Assembly (NCBI RefSeq): GCF_008973665.1
Contig: NZ_WACP01000012.1
Location: 62,001-126,000 of the forward strand
DNA length: 64,000 nucleotides
From: Paenibacillus tengchongensis
GTDB lineage: Bacteria; Bacillota; Bacilli; Paenibacillales; Paenibacillaceae
Reading direction: 5' to 3'
Numbering within the stretch: position 1 is the stretch's first letter; the number at the start of each line of letters is the position of its first letter. A program made the position numbers and the translations under genes. The notes beneath the pieces were generated by a model. The model saw only the letters and a program-made list of their open reading frames with translations, was not told the origin of the DNA and searched no databases. Positions 45,610 through 54,603 of this stretch are shown here, one piece after another.

Positions 45610-45632
45610 TATAATGAGTGAGCACTCACTCA
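45610..45632 (+). promoter_or_regulatory. -10 box overlapped by a TetR-type operator
   Basis: TATAAT (45610-45615) overlaps the inverted repeat TGAGTGAG-CA-CTCACTCA (45615-45632). This palindrome is the usual recognition form of AcrR/TetR regulators that control linked transporters. A regulator bound here would block the ABC-permease-tetR operon starting 28 bases downstream. The -35 is poor (TTTACA, 20 bases upstream). Confidence 0.8.
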
Positions 45633-45659
45633 AACCCTAAAATAAGCGAGGCGATTGGC

Positions 45660-46391
45660 ATGAACGAGATTCATCCCGTCATATCTGTCCGTCATGCCGG
45701 CAGATCTTTTGGGCAAAAAGAGGTACTCCGCGATATCAGCCTTGAGGTGGACAAAGCGGAAACCTTCGGTATTCTTGGGCCCTCCGGCTCGGGCAAAACG
45801 ACTCTCGTCAAGCTGCTGGCCGGGATCGATGAGGCAACCTCCGGAGAGGTACAGGTGCTGGGTACAGTGATGCCCAAGCTGTCTGTACTGCAAAAGATCG
45901 GCTACATGGCCCAGTCCGATGCACTGTATAGCGAGCTGACCGCTAAAGAAAACCTGGAATTCTTCGCTTCCCTATACGGCTTGAAGAACGGCAACCGCAA
46001 CCGCAGGATCGGCGATGTCATGGAGCTGGTAAACTTGCAGGAGCATCTGCGCAAACGCGTGGACCAATATTCCGGAGGCATGAAGCGGCGTTTGTCGCTG
46101 GCGATTGCCCTGCTGCACGAGCCGCCGCTGCTGCTGCTGGATGAACCCACCGTCGGCATCGACCCGCTGCTGCGCCAAGCGATCTGGAAGGAGCTTAAAG
46201 CCCTGAACCGGAAAGGCACAACGATTGTACTGACCACGCATGTGATGGATGAGGCCGGGAAATGCGACCGGCTGGCGATGATCCGAGAAGGCCGGCTCCT
46301 CGCCGCAGACACCCCTGCGGGAATGCTGAAGGCAGCGGGCGCCGCTTCTATCGAAGAAGCCTTCCTGTATTACGGAGGTGGCCGTCCATGA
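45660..46391 (+). CDS. ABC-2 exporter ATP-binding protein
   Basis: 243 residues from the ATG at 45660, with GAGGCG upstream. A longer frame that starts inside the operator is discarded. Walker A is GPSGSGKTTLVKLL, signature YSGGMKRRLSLA, Walker B LLLLDEPTVGIDP and H-loop LTTHVMDE. It belongs to the drug/lipid exporter type (CcmA-like). It overlaps the permease start in ATGA. Substrate unknown. Confidence 0.92.
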   Translation: MNEIHPVISVRHAGRSFGQKEVLRDISLEVDKAETFGILGPSGSGKTTLVKLLAGIDEATSGEVQVLGTVMPKLSVLQKIGYMAQSDALYSELTAKENLEFFASLYGLKNGNRNRRIGDVMELVNLQEHLRKRVDQYSGGMKRRLSLAIALLHEPPLLLLDEPTVGIDPLLRQAIWKELKALNRKGTTIVLTTHVMDEAGKCDRLAMIREGRLLAADTPAGMLKAAGAASIEEAFLYYGGGRP

Positions 46392-47434
46392 GAATCCGGG
46401 CAATCGCCCTGCGTATCCTCCGGCAGTTCATTCATGATAAACGGACGATGGCGCTGATGTTCATCGCGCCGCTGCTGGTGCTCAGTCTGATGAGCCTTGT
46501 GTTGGGCGGCGGCATCTATACGCCAAAGCTGGGGCTGGAGAAGAGTGCGGCAGTGCTCGCTGAACCGCTGGCCGGCACCGGTGCCGAAATTTACGAATAT
46601 ACAGACGCCGCTGCGGGAGAAGACGCGCTCCGCAGCGGAAGGATCGACGCGCTAATCTCACTTGGCGCGGCCGCACCCGAGGTGATCCTGGAAGGCAGCA
46701 ATCCCGCTGCCAACCAGGCGGTAATACTTACTCTGCAGGAGCTGCTCAGGCAGCAGGCTCCTGCCGGAGGAGCGGGGCTAAGTCTAGCTGCGGCGCAGCC
46801 GCAGATCAGTTATTTGTACGGTGCCGAAGATATGAAGACCATCGACCGCTATGGCCCGGTCATGATCGGTGTATTTGTCTTCTTCTTCGTCTTCCTGATC
46901 GCCGGCGTCTCCCTGCTGCGCGAGCGCACCAGCGGCACCCTGGAGCGCCTGCTGTCCACTCCGCTCCGGCGCGCTGAAATTGTGCTCGGGTATGTGCTGG
47001 GCTTCGGCCTCTTCACGGTGATTCAGGCGCTGCTCATCTCCTGGTTCTCGGTCAAGGTGCTGGGCATCATGATGGCCGGCAGCTTCGTCTATGTACTGCT
47101 GATTACGCTGCTGATGGCACTGACGGCGCTCACGCTGGGCACGCTACTCTCCGCTTTCGCTGCCAATGAGCTGCAGATGATCCAGTTCATCCCGCTGGTG
47201 ATCGTGCCGCAAATCTTCCTCAGCGGCCTGTTTCCGCTGGATACACTGCCGCTCTGGCTGCAGCGGCTTGGCCTGGCTACCCCGATCTATTACGGCTCGG
47301 AAGCGCTTCTCGACATTATGATCCGGGGCAAGGGCTGGAACGCGATAGCTGCGGATGTGTACATTCTGCTGGCGTTCTCCCTGCTGTTCATGACACTGAA
47401 TGTCCGCGCCCTGCGCAAGCACCGGAAAATGTAA
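46388..47434 (+). CDS. ABC-2 type permease
   Basis: 348 residues from the ATG at 46388, overlapping the ATPase stop by four bases. One N-terminal helix (MALMFIAPLLVLSLMSLVLGGG), a large extracellular loop (about 45-160), then five helices with the hallmark SLLRERTSGTLERLLSTPLRRAEI. It forms the exporter with the upstream ATPase. Confidence 0.9.
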   Translation: MRIRAIALRILRQFIHDKRTMALMFIAPLLVLSLMSLVLGGGIYTPKLGLEKSAAVLAEPLAGTGAEIYEYTDAAAGEDALRSGRIDALISLGAAAPEVILEGSNPAANQAVILTLQELLRQQAPAGGAGLSLAAAQPQISYLYGAEDMKTIDRYGPVMIGVFVFFFVFLIAGVSLLRERTSGTLERLLSTPLRRAEIVLGYVLGFGLFTVIQALLISWFSVKVLGIMMAGSFVYVLLITLLMALTALTLGTLLSAFAANELQMIQFIPLVIVPQIFLSGLFPLDTLPLWLQRLGLATPIYYGSEALLDIMIRGKGWNAIAADVYILLAFSLLFMTLNVRALRKHRKM

Positions 47435-47495
47435 CTTGTCCCGCAGCTGTGGTAATATAACAAAAAACATGTTACTTCGTGGAGGTTCTGCAGAA

Positions 47496-48215
47496 ATGAA
47501 GGAGACTGGCGCCGCCGGAGTGCCGGAGGAAGAACAGTGGATGAAGGAATTGCTGGCATTAAGCGAAACCGAAGAGCAGATGACGCCGAGGCAGCTTGCC
47601 ATCGTTCAGGCGGCAATCGAAATTTTCTCCGAAAAGGGCTATTCCGCCGCTTCCACCAACGAAATCGCCCGCAAAGCGGGCGTGGCCGAAGGGACGATCT
47701 TCCGCTACTACAAGACAAAGAAAGACCTGCTGCTCTCCATCGTCGGCGGAACGATGAGCCGTATGCTTGCCCCGTTTGTCCTGAGCAAATTCAACGGGCT
47801 GCTGGATGAGCCTGGCGGAAGCTGCGAGGAATTTCTGCGGGCGCTCATCCGCAACCGGCTGGATTTCTCCAGGGAGCATATCAAGATCCTGCGCATTTTT
47901 ATTCAGGAGGTTCCGTTCCAGCCCGCGCTGCGCGAGCAGTTCGTGAAGAACGTGCTGGACCAGGTGCTGGAGCGCCTGACGGCAATCACCGGGCACTATA
48001 AGGCCAAAGGCGAAATTATCGACGCCCCTACCCCGGCGCTGCTCCGCTTCACCATCTCTGCCGTCATCGGCTATCTGCTGACCCGCCTGATCTTTATACC
48101 CGACCACGAGTGGGACGATGAGCAGGAGATTGATTTGACCGTGAACTTTATTCTGCACGGCATCGGCGGCCCGCAGGGTAAGAACGCCACCGGCGACAGC
48201 TCCGGGCAGATATGA
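47496..48215 (+). CDS. TetR/AcrR-family transcriptional repressor
   Basis: 239 residues from the ATG at 47496, with GGAGG about 10 bases upstream. The helix-turn-helix is at about residues 27-72 (IVQAAIEIFSEKGYSAASTNEIARKAGVAEGTIFRYYKTKKDLLLSIV). The ligand-binding C-terminal domain is helical. It is the third gene of the exporter operon and is likely to bind the operator at 45615-45632, a usual self-regulated arrangement. Confidence 0.92.
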   Translation: MKETGAAGVPEEEQWMKELLALSETEEQMTPRQLAIVQAAIEIFSEKGYSAASTNEIARKAGVAEGTIFRYYKTKKDLLLSIVGGTMSRMLAPFVLSKFNGLLDEPGGSCEEFLRALIRNRLDFSREHIKILRIFIQEVPFQPALREQFVKNVLDQVLERLTAITGHYKAKGEIIDAPTPALLRFTISAVIGYLLTRLIFIPDHEWDDEQEIDLTVNFILHGIGGPQGKNATGDSSGQI

Positions 48216-48319
48216 GCGCTACTGGATGCGGAGCGAGACGCCTCACCAGAGAGGATGTTTATTTAATAGAGGAAAAATAGTCTGTGCTCCAAATCAGCTT
48301 GCCATCCTCTTTCATGTAA

Positions 48320-48620
48320 TCGGCAGGTGAAAATAGAAGTAGAAGCTATCTATATTTTCTCTGAACTTCGCTGAATTAGAGGCAGAGAATTCCACCAATC
48401 TTCTGAAATTGGCCTGGTTGCTAAAATCAGTGAGGGAATATGCCTTTATTTCCTGCAGCGCTGGTATAGTGGAGTGCAGGATTGGTCTAAGCGAGGTGTC
48501 TCCTACAGTTGCTGTACACGGATTGGCAAGTGTTGCTATGGTGTTGTGTTGAGAGACAAGCATCTCTAATCTGCTGCAACCAGCTTTTTGGCTGAATTGG
48601 AGGTAGAAGGAGCACGTAAC
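48320..48620. repeat. Degenerate AATTAGAGG-type repeats in a 738-base gene-free gap
   Basis: The gap 48216-48953 has no convincing gene. Blocks around 48326 (AAAATAGAAGTAGAAG), 48371 (GAATTAGAGGCAGAGAATTCC) and 48593 (GAATTGGAGGTAGAAGG) resemble the units at 32834-33050. The rest of the gap is unassigned. Confidence 0.45.
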
Positions 48621-48784
48621 GCCACGGTCCTCTTAAGGATGTGCCGCCTGATAAATGTTGAGCGCGTAGCTGGTTCTTGGCAAGGCAAGTGCGGCGTATG
48701 GACAAAATACATTGAAGGTCTACCAGCAATGAAGATATACCAACATTGAAGATTTACCGGCTAATCAGCCGAAGCAACTTTTCT

Positions 48785-48826
48785 AAAGAAGCCATGCTTG
48801 CAGCGAAGGCCGCAGGAGGCTTCTTT
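48785..48826 (+). terminator. Orphan hairpin with T-rich tail
   Basis: AAAGAAGCC (48785-48793) pairs with GGCTTCTTT (48818-48826), with inner pairing around TGCAGC/GGCCGCA. GGTTTATTTTT follows. No plus-strand gene ends just before it, so it may end the tetR transcript, a small RNA or a decayed gene. Confidence 0.5.
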
Positions 48827-48953
48827 GGTTTATTTTTCTGCGATCAACCGGAAATTTCCTTCAGCTGCGGAAGCGGACTGCCCTTTGAAGCGCACATTTG
48901 TTCTGCTATGATAGAAGGACCAAAGAACAGGCGGATAAGGGTGTGAACGTAAA

Positions 48954-51900
48954 GTGGGTTATCATGTACCGGAACGGGTGATTAAGCTGCTCTGCGGCCG
49001 AGAGGCTTTTGACCAGGGAATGGCTTACTATACATCGGGCAAGGTTCAGCTGGTCTATGCCGAGCATAATGAGAAGCTGGAGTATTCCAAATACCGGGCG
49101 GAGATTACCGGCCTTGAGCTCTGCGAGGTTACGCTGGCCGTGGACATCGACGGCGACGTCAGCGGCGACTGCACTTGTCCGGCTTATGTGCACGGAGGGG
49201 CGTTCTGCAAGCACATTGCCGCCGGTCTGGTGTGCATTCTTCACTCGGTGGAAGTCCGGCCGGCACAGGACCGTGAACACTCCGCAGCGGCCATCACCGG
49301 CCCTTCCGCTTCAAGAACGGCTGCCGCGGACAGCGGGCTGGTGAGCAGCATGCTGCAGATCTTCGGGGATAGACGGCGGCGGGCCAGCGGCACGGGAATC
49401 TATATGGACACCCGGACGCCGCTGCAGGCGGAATTCACCGTGAAGCAGCTATCTCTCGGACGCGGACGTTCCATGCTTGGCGTAGAGCTGAAGATCGGGC
49501 AGCAGCGGCTGTATGTGGTCAAGAAGATCCGGGCCTTTCTTACCGCTGTGCAGCGGGGCGAAACCTTTGCCTTCAGCGACCATTTCGTCTATGATCCGGC
49601 GCAGCACAGCTTCGCTAAGGAGGACGACCATGCTATAAAGCAGCTGATCGAGGTGCTGGGCAACGAGCAGGTATACCGCGAAGCGCAGCCTTCTTACAGC
49701 CAGGGCATTATGGGGACGGAGCGGCTGCTGCCCATTCCGCCGTACTTCTGGGAGCGGCTGCTGGCCGCGTTGGCGGCAGCACCTGCCGCCTCTTTGCAGC
49801 TGGAACGGGATGTGATCACCGGACTTCATCCTGCGGCGGAGTATCCTCCGCTAAGCTTCCATTTCAATGAGGCCGAAGGAGCGGGCTACCTGCTGGAGAT
49901 TCGGGGTCTCTCCAAAATTACGGTCATGGAAGATTACGGGCTGCTGACAGCGGAAGGGAAGCTGCTTAAGCTGCCGGAGACGGACATCCGCCGCCTGGCA
50001 GGGCTGAAGCAGATGCTTGCCGGATCAAGCAAGGATGAAATGATCATTGCCCCGGAGCAGATGGAGGCGTTCATGGAAGGCGTGCTGCCGGGACTGAAGC
50101 GGCTGGGCCGCATCGAGATTGCCGACCGCATCTTCGGCCGCATTGTGCAGTCGCCGCTGCGCGGCCGCCTCTACCTCGACCGGATCAGGGACCGGCTGCT
50201 GGCCGGTCTGGAATTCCAGTACGGTGACGTCGTGCTCAATCCGCTTGACCCGAGAACCTACGAACGCGGCGAGCAGGTGATTCTGGTCCGCGACACGGCT
50301 GCCGAGCAGCAGATTCTGGAGCTGATGGAGCATCCGGCCTTCGTGCAGACAGAAAGCGGCTACGTGATGAGCGACGAGGAAGGCGAATTCGATTTCCTGC
50401 ACCATACCATTCCGCAGCTTGAACCGCTGCTGGAGGTCTATGCCACCACTGCAGTCAAAAGCAGGCTCTATACAGGAAACGCTCTGCCCATTGCCAAGCT
50501 GAGCTGGAACGAGAAGACAGACTGGCTGGAGTTCCGGTTCAGCATGTCGGGAGTTGCCGAATCCGAGATCATATCGGTGCTAAAATCACTCCAAGAAAAG
50601 CGAAGATACTACCGCCTTCCGGACGGGGCGCTGCTGCCGCTGGAGGGAGAGGCTTTGCAGGAAGTGGTCCGGCTGATGAACGAGCTCGGCGTACAAGCCG
50701 GCGATCTGACGCCGGGCGCCGGATATCCCCTGCCGCTGCTGCGCGCCCTGCAGCTTAAAGCCGAGGATTACCAGGAAGGAGCGGTCACCCTTAACCGCTC
50801 CTTCCGGCGGCTGCTCGCTGATATGGCCAGCCCGGACAGCCTAGATTTCCAGCTGCCGGGGACCCTTGCACCCGTGCTGCGGGATTATCAGCAATACGGC
50901 TACCAATGGCTGAAGACACTGGCCCATTACCGGTTCGGGGGCATCCTCGCTGATGATATGGGCCTGGGGAAGACGCTGCAGAGCATCGCTTTTCTGCTGT
51001 CCGAGCTGGAGGATATCCGCTCGGGCGGGGTGCCTGCACTGATCGTAGCTCCGGCCTCGCTTCTCTATAACTGGCGCAACGAGCTGCACAAATTCGCCCC
51101 AGACATTAAGGCGGCCATAGCCGACGGGCCGGCGGCGCAGCGGAGCCGGACCATCCGTAACACGGCGGCCCATGATGTGGTTATTACCTCCTACCCGCTG
51201 CTGCGCAGGGATATCGGGATGTACGCCAAACACAAATTTCATACGCTGATTCTGGATGAAGCACAGATGATCAAGAATCATGAGACGCAGACCGCCCAGG
51301 CGGTCAGCCTGCTGGAGGCCCGCTACCGGTTCGCCTTGACCGGAACGCCGGTGGAGAACGCGCTGGAGGATTTGTGGTCGATCTTCAGTGTGGTGATGCC
51401 GGGCCTGTTCCCGGGCAAAAAAGAATTCCACGATCTGCCCCGCGAGACGGTCGCCAAGCGGGCCAAGCCTTTTTTGCTGCGCCGGCTCAAAAGTGATGTG
51501 CTGAAGGAGCTGCCGGACAAAATCGAAACCGTGCAGGCTTCCGAGCTGCTGCCCGAGCAAAAGAAATTGTATGTCGCTTACCTTGCCCGCCTGCGGAAGG
51601 AAGCGCTGAAGCATCTGGACGACGACAGCTTCGGCAACGCACGGATCAAAGTGCTGGCCGGACTGACCCGGCTGCGCCAGCTGTGCTGCCATCCGGCGCT
51701 CTTCCTCGACGGCTACGCCGGAGGCTCGGGCAAATTCGCCCAATTGCTGGAGATCATCGAAGAGTGCCGCAGCTCCGGCAAACGGATGCTGGTGTTTTCG
51801 CAGTTCACCGGCATGCTGGATCTGATCGGGCGTGAGCTCGGTATGCTGGGCATCCCCTTCTTTTATCTGGATGGCGATACACCTTCTTCTGTGCGGGTGG

Positions 51901-52238
51901 AGCGCTGCAACCGGTTCAATGAAGGCGAACGCGACCTGTTCCTGATCTCGCTGAAGGCCGGCGGTACGGGCCTCAATCTGACCGGAGCCGATACGGTCAT
52001 TCTGTATGATCTGTGGTGGAATCCCGCCGTCGAACAGCAGGCTGCGGACCGTGCGCACCGGATCGGGCAGAAGAAGGTCGTGCAGGTGATCCGCATGGTG
52101 GCCCAGGGTACGGTCGAGGATAAGATGGTGGAGCTGCAGCAGAAAAAGACCCGGCTGATCGACGAAGTGATTCAGCCGGGGAGCGAAAGCCTGTCCACCT
52201 TCAGCGAGCAGGATCTCCGGGATATCCTGTCGATTTGA
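48954..52238 (+). CDS. SWIM zinc-finger SNF2-family helicase
   Basis: 1,094 residues, GTG start. The N-terminal SWIM finger is CTCPAYVHGGAFCKHIAA (CxCx(n)CxH). A long middle region (about 150-600) is followed by the SNF2 ATPase: motif I ADDMGLGKTLQSIAFL, Ia APASLLYNW, II LDEAQMIKN, III ALTGTPVENALEDLWSIF, V/VI TGLNLTGADTVILYDLWWNPAVEQQAADRAHRIGQ. It is related to the RapA/HepA-like bacterial SNF2 proteins with SWIM domains and probably remodels DNA-protein or transcription complexes. Strand and context show no partner genes. Confidence 0.93.
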   Translation: MGYHVPERVIKLLCGREAFDQGMAYYTSGKVQLVYAEHNEKLEYSKYRAEITGLELCEVTLAVDIDGDVSGDCTCPAYVHGGAFCKHIAAGLVCILHSVEVRPAQDREHSAAAITGPSASRTAAADSGLVSSMLQIFGDRRRRASGTGIYMDTRTPLQAEFTVKQLSLGRGRSMLGVELKIGQQRLYVVKKIRAFLTAVQRGETFAFSDHFVYDPAQHSFAKEDDHAIKQLIEVLGNEQVYREAQPSYSQGIMGTERLLPIPPYFWERLLAALAAAPAASLQLERDVITGLHPAAEYPPLSFHFNEAEGAGYLLEIRGLSKITVMEDYGLLTAEGKLLKLPETDIRRLAGLKQMLAGSSKDEMIIAPEQMEAFMEGVLPGLKRLGRIEIADRIFGRIVQSPLRGRLYLDRIRDRLLAGLEFQYGDVVLNPLDPRTYERGEQVILVRDTAAEQQILELMEHPAFVQTESGYVMSDEEGEFDFLHHTIPQLEPLLEVYATTAVKSRLYTGNALPIAKLSWNEKTDWLEFRFSMSGVAESEIISVLKSLQEKRRYYRLPDGALLPLEGEALQEVVRLMNELGVQAGDLTPGAGYPLPLLRALQLKAEDYQEGAVTLNRSFRRLLADMASPDSLDFQLPGTLAPVLRDYQQYGYQWLKTLAHYRFGGILADDMGLGKTLQSIAFLLSELEDIRSGGVPALIVAPASLLYNWRNELHKFAPDIKAAIADGPAAQRSRTIRNTAAHDVVITSYPLLRRDIGMYAKHKFHTLILDEAQMIKNHETQTAQAVSLLEARYRFALTGTPVENALEDLWSIFSVVMPGLFPGKKEFHDLPRETVAKRAKPFLLRRLKSDVLKELPDKIETVQASELLPEQKKLYVAYLARLRKEALKHLDDDSFGNARIKVLAGLTRLRQLCCHPALFLDGYAGGSGKFAQLLEIIEECRSSGKRMLVFSQFTGMLDLIGRELGMLGIPFFYLDGDTPSSVRVERCNRFNEGERDLFLISLKAGGTGLNLTGADTVILYDLWWNPAVEQQAADRAHRIGQKKVVQVIRMVAQGTVEDKMVELQQKKTRLIDEVIQPGSESLSTFSEQDLRDILSI

Positions 52239-52348
52239 GGAGCGGCCGCTATATAAATATTCCCCAAAGCGGAATCTTTGCAGGGAGCCGGTTCAGGTGC
52301 CGGTTCGGGTACTAGGGACTCCCGGGGGAGAGCAAGCAACGCCTCTTC

Positions 52349-52391
52349 TTGCAGTCCGCCTGCCCGGCCGATCCGGGCAGGCGGACTGCAA
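52349..52391. terminator. Long perfect hairpin after the helicase gene
   Basis: TTGCAGTCCGCCTGCCCGG (52349-52367) pairs with its 19-base complement at 52373-52391. Neither strand has a proper T-run, so it may be a factor-independent stop of weak type or an RNA 3' end protector. Confidence 0.6.
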
Positions 52392-52483
52392 AAGGCAGAT
52401 TCCGGCCCCATCAGGGGCCTACGAGAGCCAACAGGATAACCGTTTTAGTATCTCTTGACGCTACCCCCTGGAGCTGATGTTGG

Positions 52484-52777
52484 TGGTGGTGATGCTGTTG
52501 ATGGTGGTCTGCTGATGGTTTTGATGGTGCTGTTGGTGCTGTTGCTGCTGCTGATGATGCTGCTGCTGCTGATGCTGCTGCTGACGCTGCTGCTGATGCT
52601 GACGCTGCTGATGCTGACGCTGCTGCTGCTGCTGATGCTGATGCTGACGCTGCTGATGCTGATGCTGACGCTGCTGCTGCTGCTGCTGCTGATGCTGACG
52701 CTGCTGCTGATGCTGACGCTGCTGCTGACGCTGCTGCTGATGCTGACGCTGCTGCTGATGCTGCTGATGCTGACGCT
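52484..52777. repeat. About 290 bases of CTG/ATG/ACG triplet repeat
   Basis: The plus strand is an almost unbroken series of CTG codon-like triplets with ATG and ACG interruptions, arranged in recurring blocks such as CTGCTGATGCTGACG. Open frames through it encode Leu/Met/Thr or Ser/Val/Ile runs. None has a ribosome binding site or a plausible protein outside the tract, so no gene is called. Confidence 0.9.
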
Positions 52778-52972
52778 AATTGGAAAATCGCACACTAATT
52801 CCGCTCTTTTGACGGATTTGTTGAATCTAAGTGGAAATGCTCCAACTAATTCCCGGGTTTTGTTGGGTTCGCCCGTAAAACGCTGGTATTAGTGTGCTAT
52901 TATCCACTTAGATGATCTGCGCACCGTGTTAAGAGTAATTTAGTTTGCAAAAATCCAATTAGTACACTGACC
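52776..52972. repeat. Four related units with CTAA(T/G)TGGA...GCACACTAATT core, two direct and two inverted
   Basis: Two plus-strand copies begin at about 52776 (CTAATTGGAAAATCGCACAC) and 52830 (CTAAGTGGAAATGCTCCAAC). Two minus-strand copies start at about 52912 (CTAAGTGGATAATAGCACAC) and 52965 (CTAATTGGATTTTTGCAAAC). Together they form an imperfect large palindrome. The rest of the 979-base gap 52239-53217 holds only the hairpins and the triplet tract. Confidence 0.65.
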
Positions 52973-53151
52973 AAACCAAATCTAAGGACGATAGGCGCAG
53001 CCACCTCCTGATCCTTACTTGCAAGTTAGGTGGAGCATAGCAACAATTTGATGCGGTCAAGTCTTTATTGGTTTGCGGCCGGACTGTTTACTCGGCTCAA
53101 TATGAGTATAAGAGTAGTGCAGCGCCATGTTCGTTATAGATGCGAAAACAA

Positions 53152-53183
53152 CAAGGACCGGCACAGCGAGGTGCCGGTCCTTG
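53152..53183 (-). terminator. Terminator of the collagen-like protein gene
   Basis: CAAGGACCGGCAC (53152-53164) pairs perfectly with GTGCCGGTCCTTG (53171-53183). TTGTTTTCG follows on the minus strand. Confidence 0.9.
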
Positions 53184-53217
53184 TATTTATAGGAGTTGTA
53201 GCCGGAGACTTCTCCGC

Positions 53218-54576
53218 CTAAACGATCGTTACGCCTGCACTGGCATATCCCGCTACCGTGGTAGCGACATCGAGCCCGGCGGTAACCGTGGGCGAGAATA
53301 CCATCAGGAGGCGGGTTCCGGCAGTCACCGGAATGCTCAGGCCTGTAGTGAGGCCGCTGCTGATCGTACCGAGCGAAAGGACGCCGGTCAGCGGCGGAGC
53401 CAGGGTTACTAACGCACCGGGAACCGCCGTGAAAGTATTATTCGGCGTTGTAGACTGGAACAGTTGGGCGGTGATGGTTACAGTGGAACCGACCAGGGCC
53501 AGCGCTGCCGTCGTACTGAAATAGGCAGCCAGCGAGGTAATGGTTCCGGCCCGCGGCACCGAGAAGGCGAAGTTCAGCAGTGTACCGGCCGCACCGGTCA
53601 GATCAATCGTTCCCCCGGCGACGGAAATCCCGGCTACGTTATTGCCGAACCCGACCAGGCCGGAGGTGTTGAGCAGCCCGCCCAGTACGGTGGTCAGCGT
53701 AGTCGGCAGCCCGGAAGCATACGGAATGATGGCTCCCGATCCGGTGGCCCCGGTTGCACCTGTGGCCCCCGTCGCACCGGTTACGCCTGCGCCTGTTGCG
53801 CCGGTGGCGCCCGTTACACCGGCGGCGCCTGTCGCGCCGGTGGCACCCGTCACACCGGCGGCGCCTGTCGCGCCGGTGGCACCTGTTACACCGGCGGCGC
53901 CTGTCGCGCCGGTGGCACCCGTTACACCGGCGGCGCCCGTCGCGCCGGTGGCACCCGTCACACCGGCGGCGCCTGTCGCGCCGGTGGCACCCGTCACACC
54001 GGCGGCGCCTGTCGCGCCGGTGGCACCCGTCACACCGGCGGCGCCTGTCGCGCCGGTGGCACCCGTCACACCGGCGGCGCCCGTCGCGCCGGTGGCACCT
54101 GTTACACCGGCGGCGCCTGTCGCGCCGGTGGCACCGGTGGCTCCGCCTCCGGGACCTGTCGGGCCGGTGGCCCCTGCAGGACCGGTAGCGCCTGTTGCGC
54201 CGGTGATGCCAATTGCCACGGTGTCGCTCAGCAGTTCAGCCGAAACCAGCCGGTGGGCAGTGACCAGAGCGCCGGTGCTGCTCTTGCCCCACAGTGAGAT
54301 CTGCACAGGATCATCAGCAATATCCGTTGTCGAGAACAGAAACTCAATCGCATCCAGATCCGCAAAATAGCTCGCAGTAATTACCTGGTTGGGAGCAACG
54401 TTCAGGAACTCGCTGACATACAGGTTCCGTACCCCGCCGCTTAAGTAATATCCCTGCACGGTTACCGTCGATGCAATGGAGCTGCTGCGGTTATCGATCC
54501 GTACAGTGACCTGCTGGGTCGGTCTGACTCCGTTGACTGCATTATTTTCAATAGGACCTGTAGATAGTAGCGTCAT
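53218..54576 (-). CDS. Collagen-like spore-surface protein (BclA/BclB type)
   Basis: 452 residues. A globular head (1-125, MTLLSTGPIENNAVNG... to SDTVAIG) is followed by about 150 residues of Gly-X-Y built from about nine identical 12-residue units (GATGATGAAGVT). A hydrophobic C-terminal beta domain (about 285-452) contains FAFSVPRAGTITSLAAYFST and VTITAQLFQS, resembling the BclB exosporium C-terminal domain that trimerises. The many Thr residues at Y positions are typical O-glycosylation sites. It follows a gene encoding only the head domain. The number of 36-base units is prone to change by slippage. Confidence 0.87.
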   Translation of the reverse strand: MTLLSTGPIENNAVNGVRPTQQVTVRIDNRSSSIASTVTVQGYYLSGGVRNLYVSEFLNVAPNQVITASYFADLDAIEFLFSTTDIADDPVQISLWGKSSTGALVTAHRLVSAELLSDTVAIGITGATGATGPAGATGPTGPGGGATGATGATGAAGVTGATGATGAAGVTGATGATGAAGVTGATGATGAAGVTGATGATGAAGVTGATGATGAAGVTGATGATGAAGVTGATGATGAAGVTGATGATGAAGVTGATGATGAGVTGATGATGATGATGSGAIIPYASGLPTTLTTVLGGLLNTSGLVGFGNNVAGISVAGGTIDLTGAAGTLLNFAFSVPRAGTITSLAAYFSTTAALALVGSTVTITAQLFQSTTPNNTFTAVPGALVTLAPPLTGVLSLGTISSGLTTGLSIPVTAGTRLLMVFSPTVTAGLDVATTVAGYASAGVTIV

Positions 54577-54603
54577 TCTTCAACTCTCCTTCTCTGCGGA
54601 TTG

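Noticed and set aside
52455..52892. Leu/Met/Thr-rich open frame across the triplet tract
   Set aside because: It is a product of the repeat itself. TTG start without a site, and no protein-like part beyond the tract.
53760..54160. Regular short repeats considered as a CRISPR array
   Set aside because: Repeats are contiguous, in frame and encode Gly-X-Y. There are no unique spacers and no cas genes. The same holds for the HAEG repeats at 57500-58900.
53540..54370. Pro/Val/Ala-repeat open frame opposite the collagen-like gene
   Set aside because: Antisense image of the Gly-X-Y repeat. The minus-strand reading has head and C-terminal domains that match a known class.
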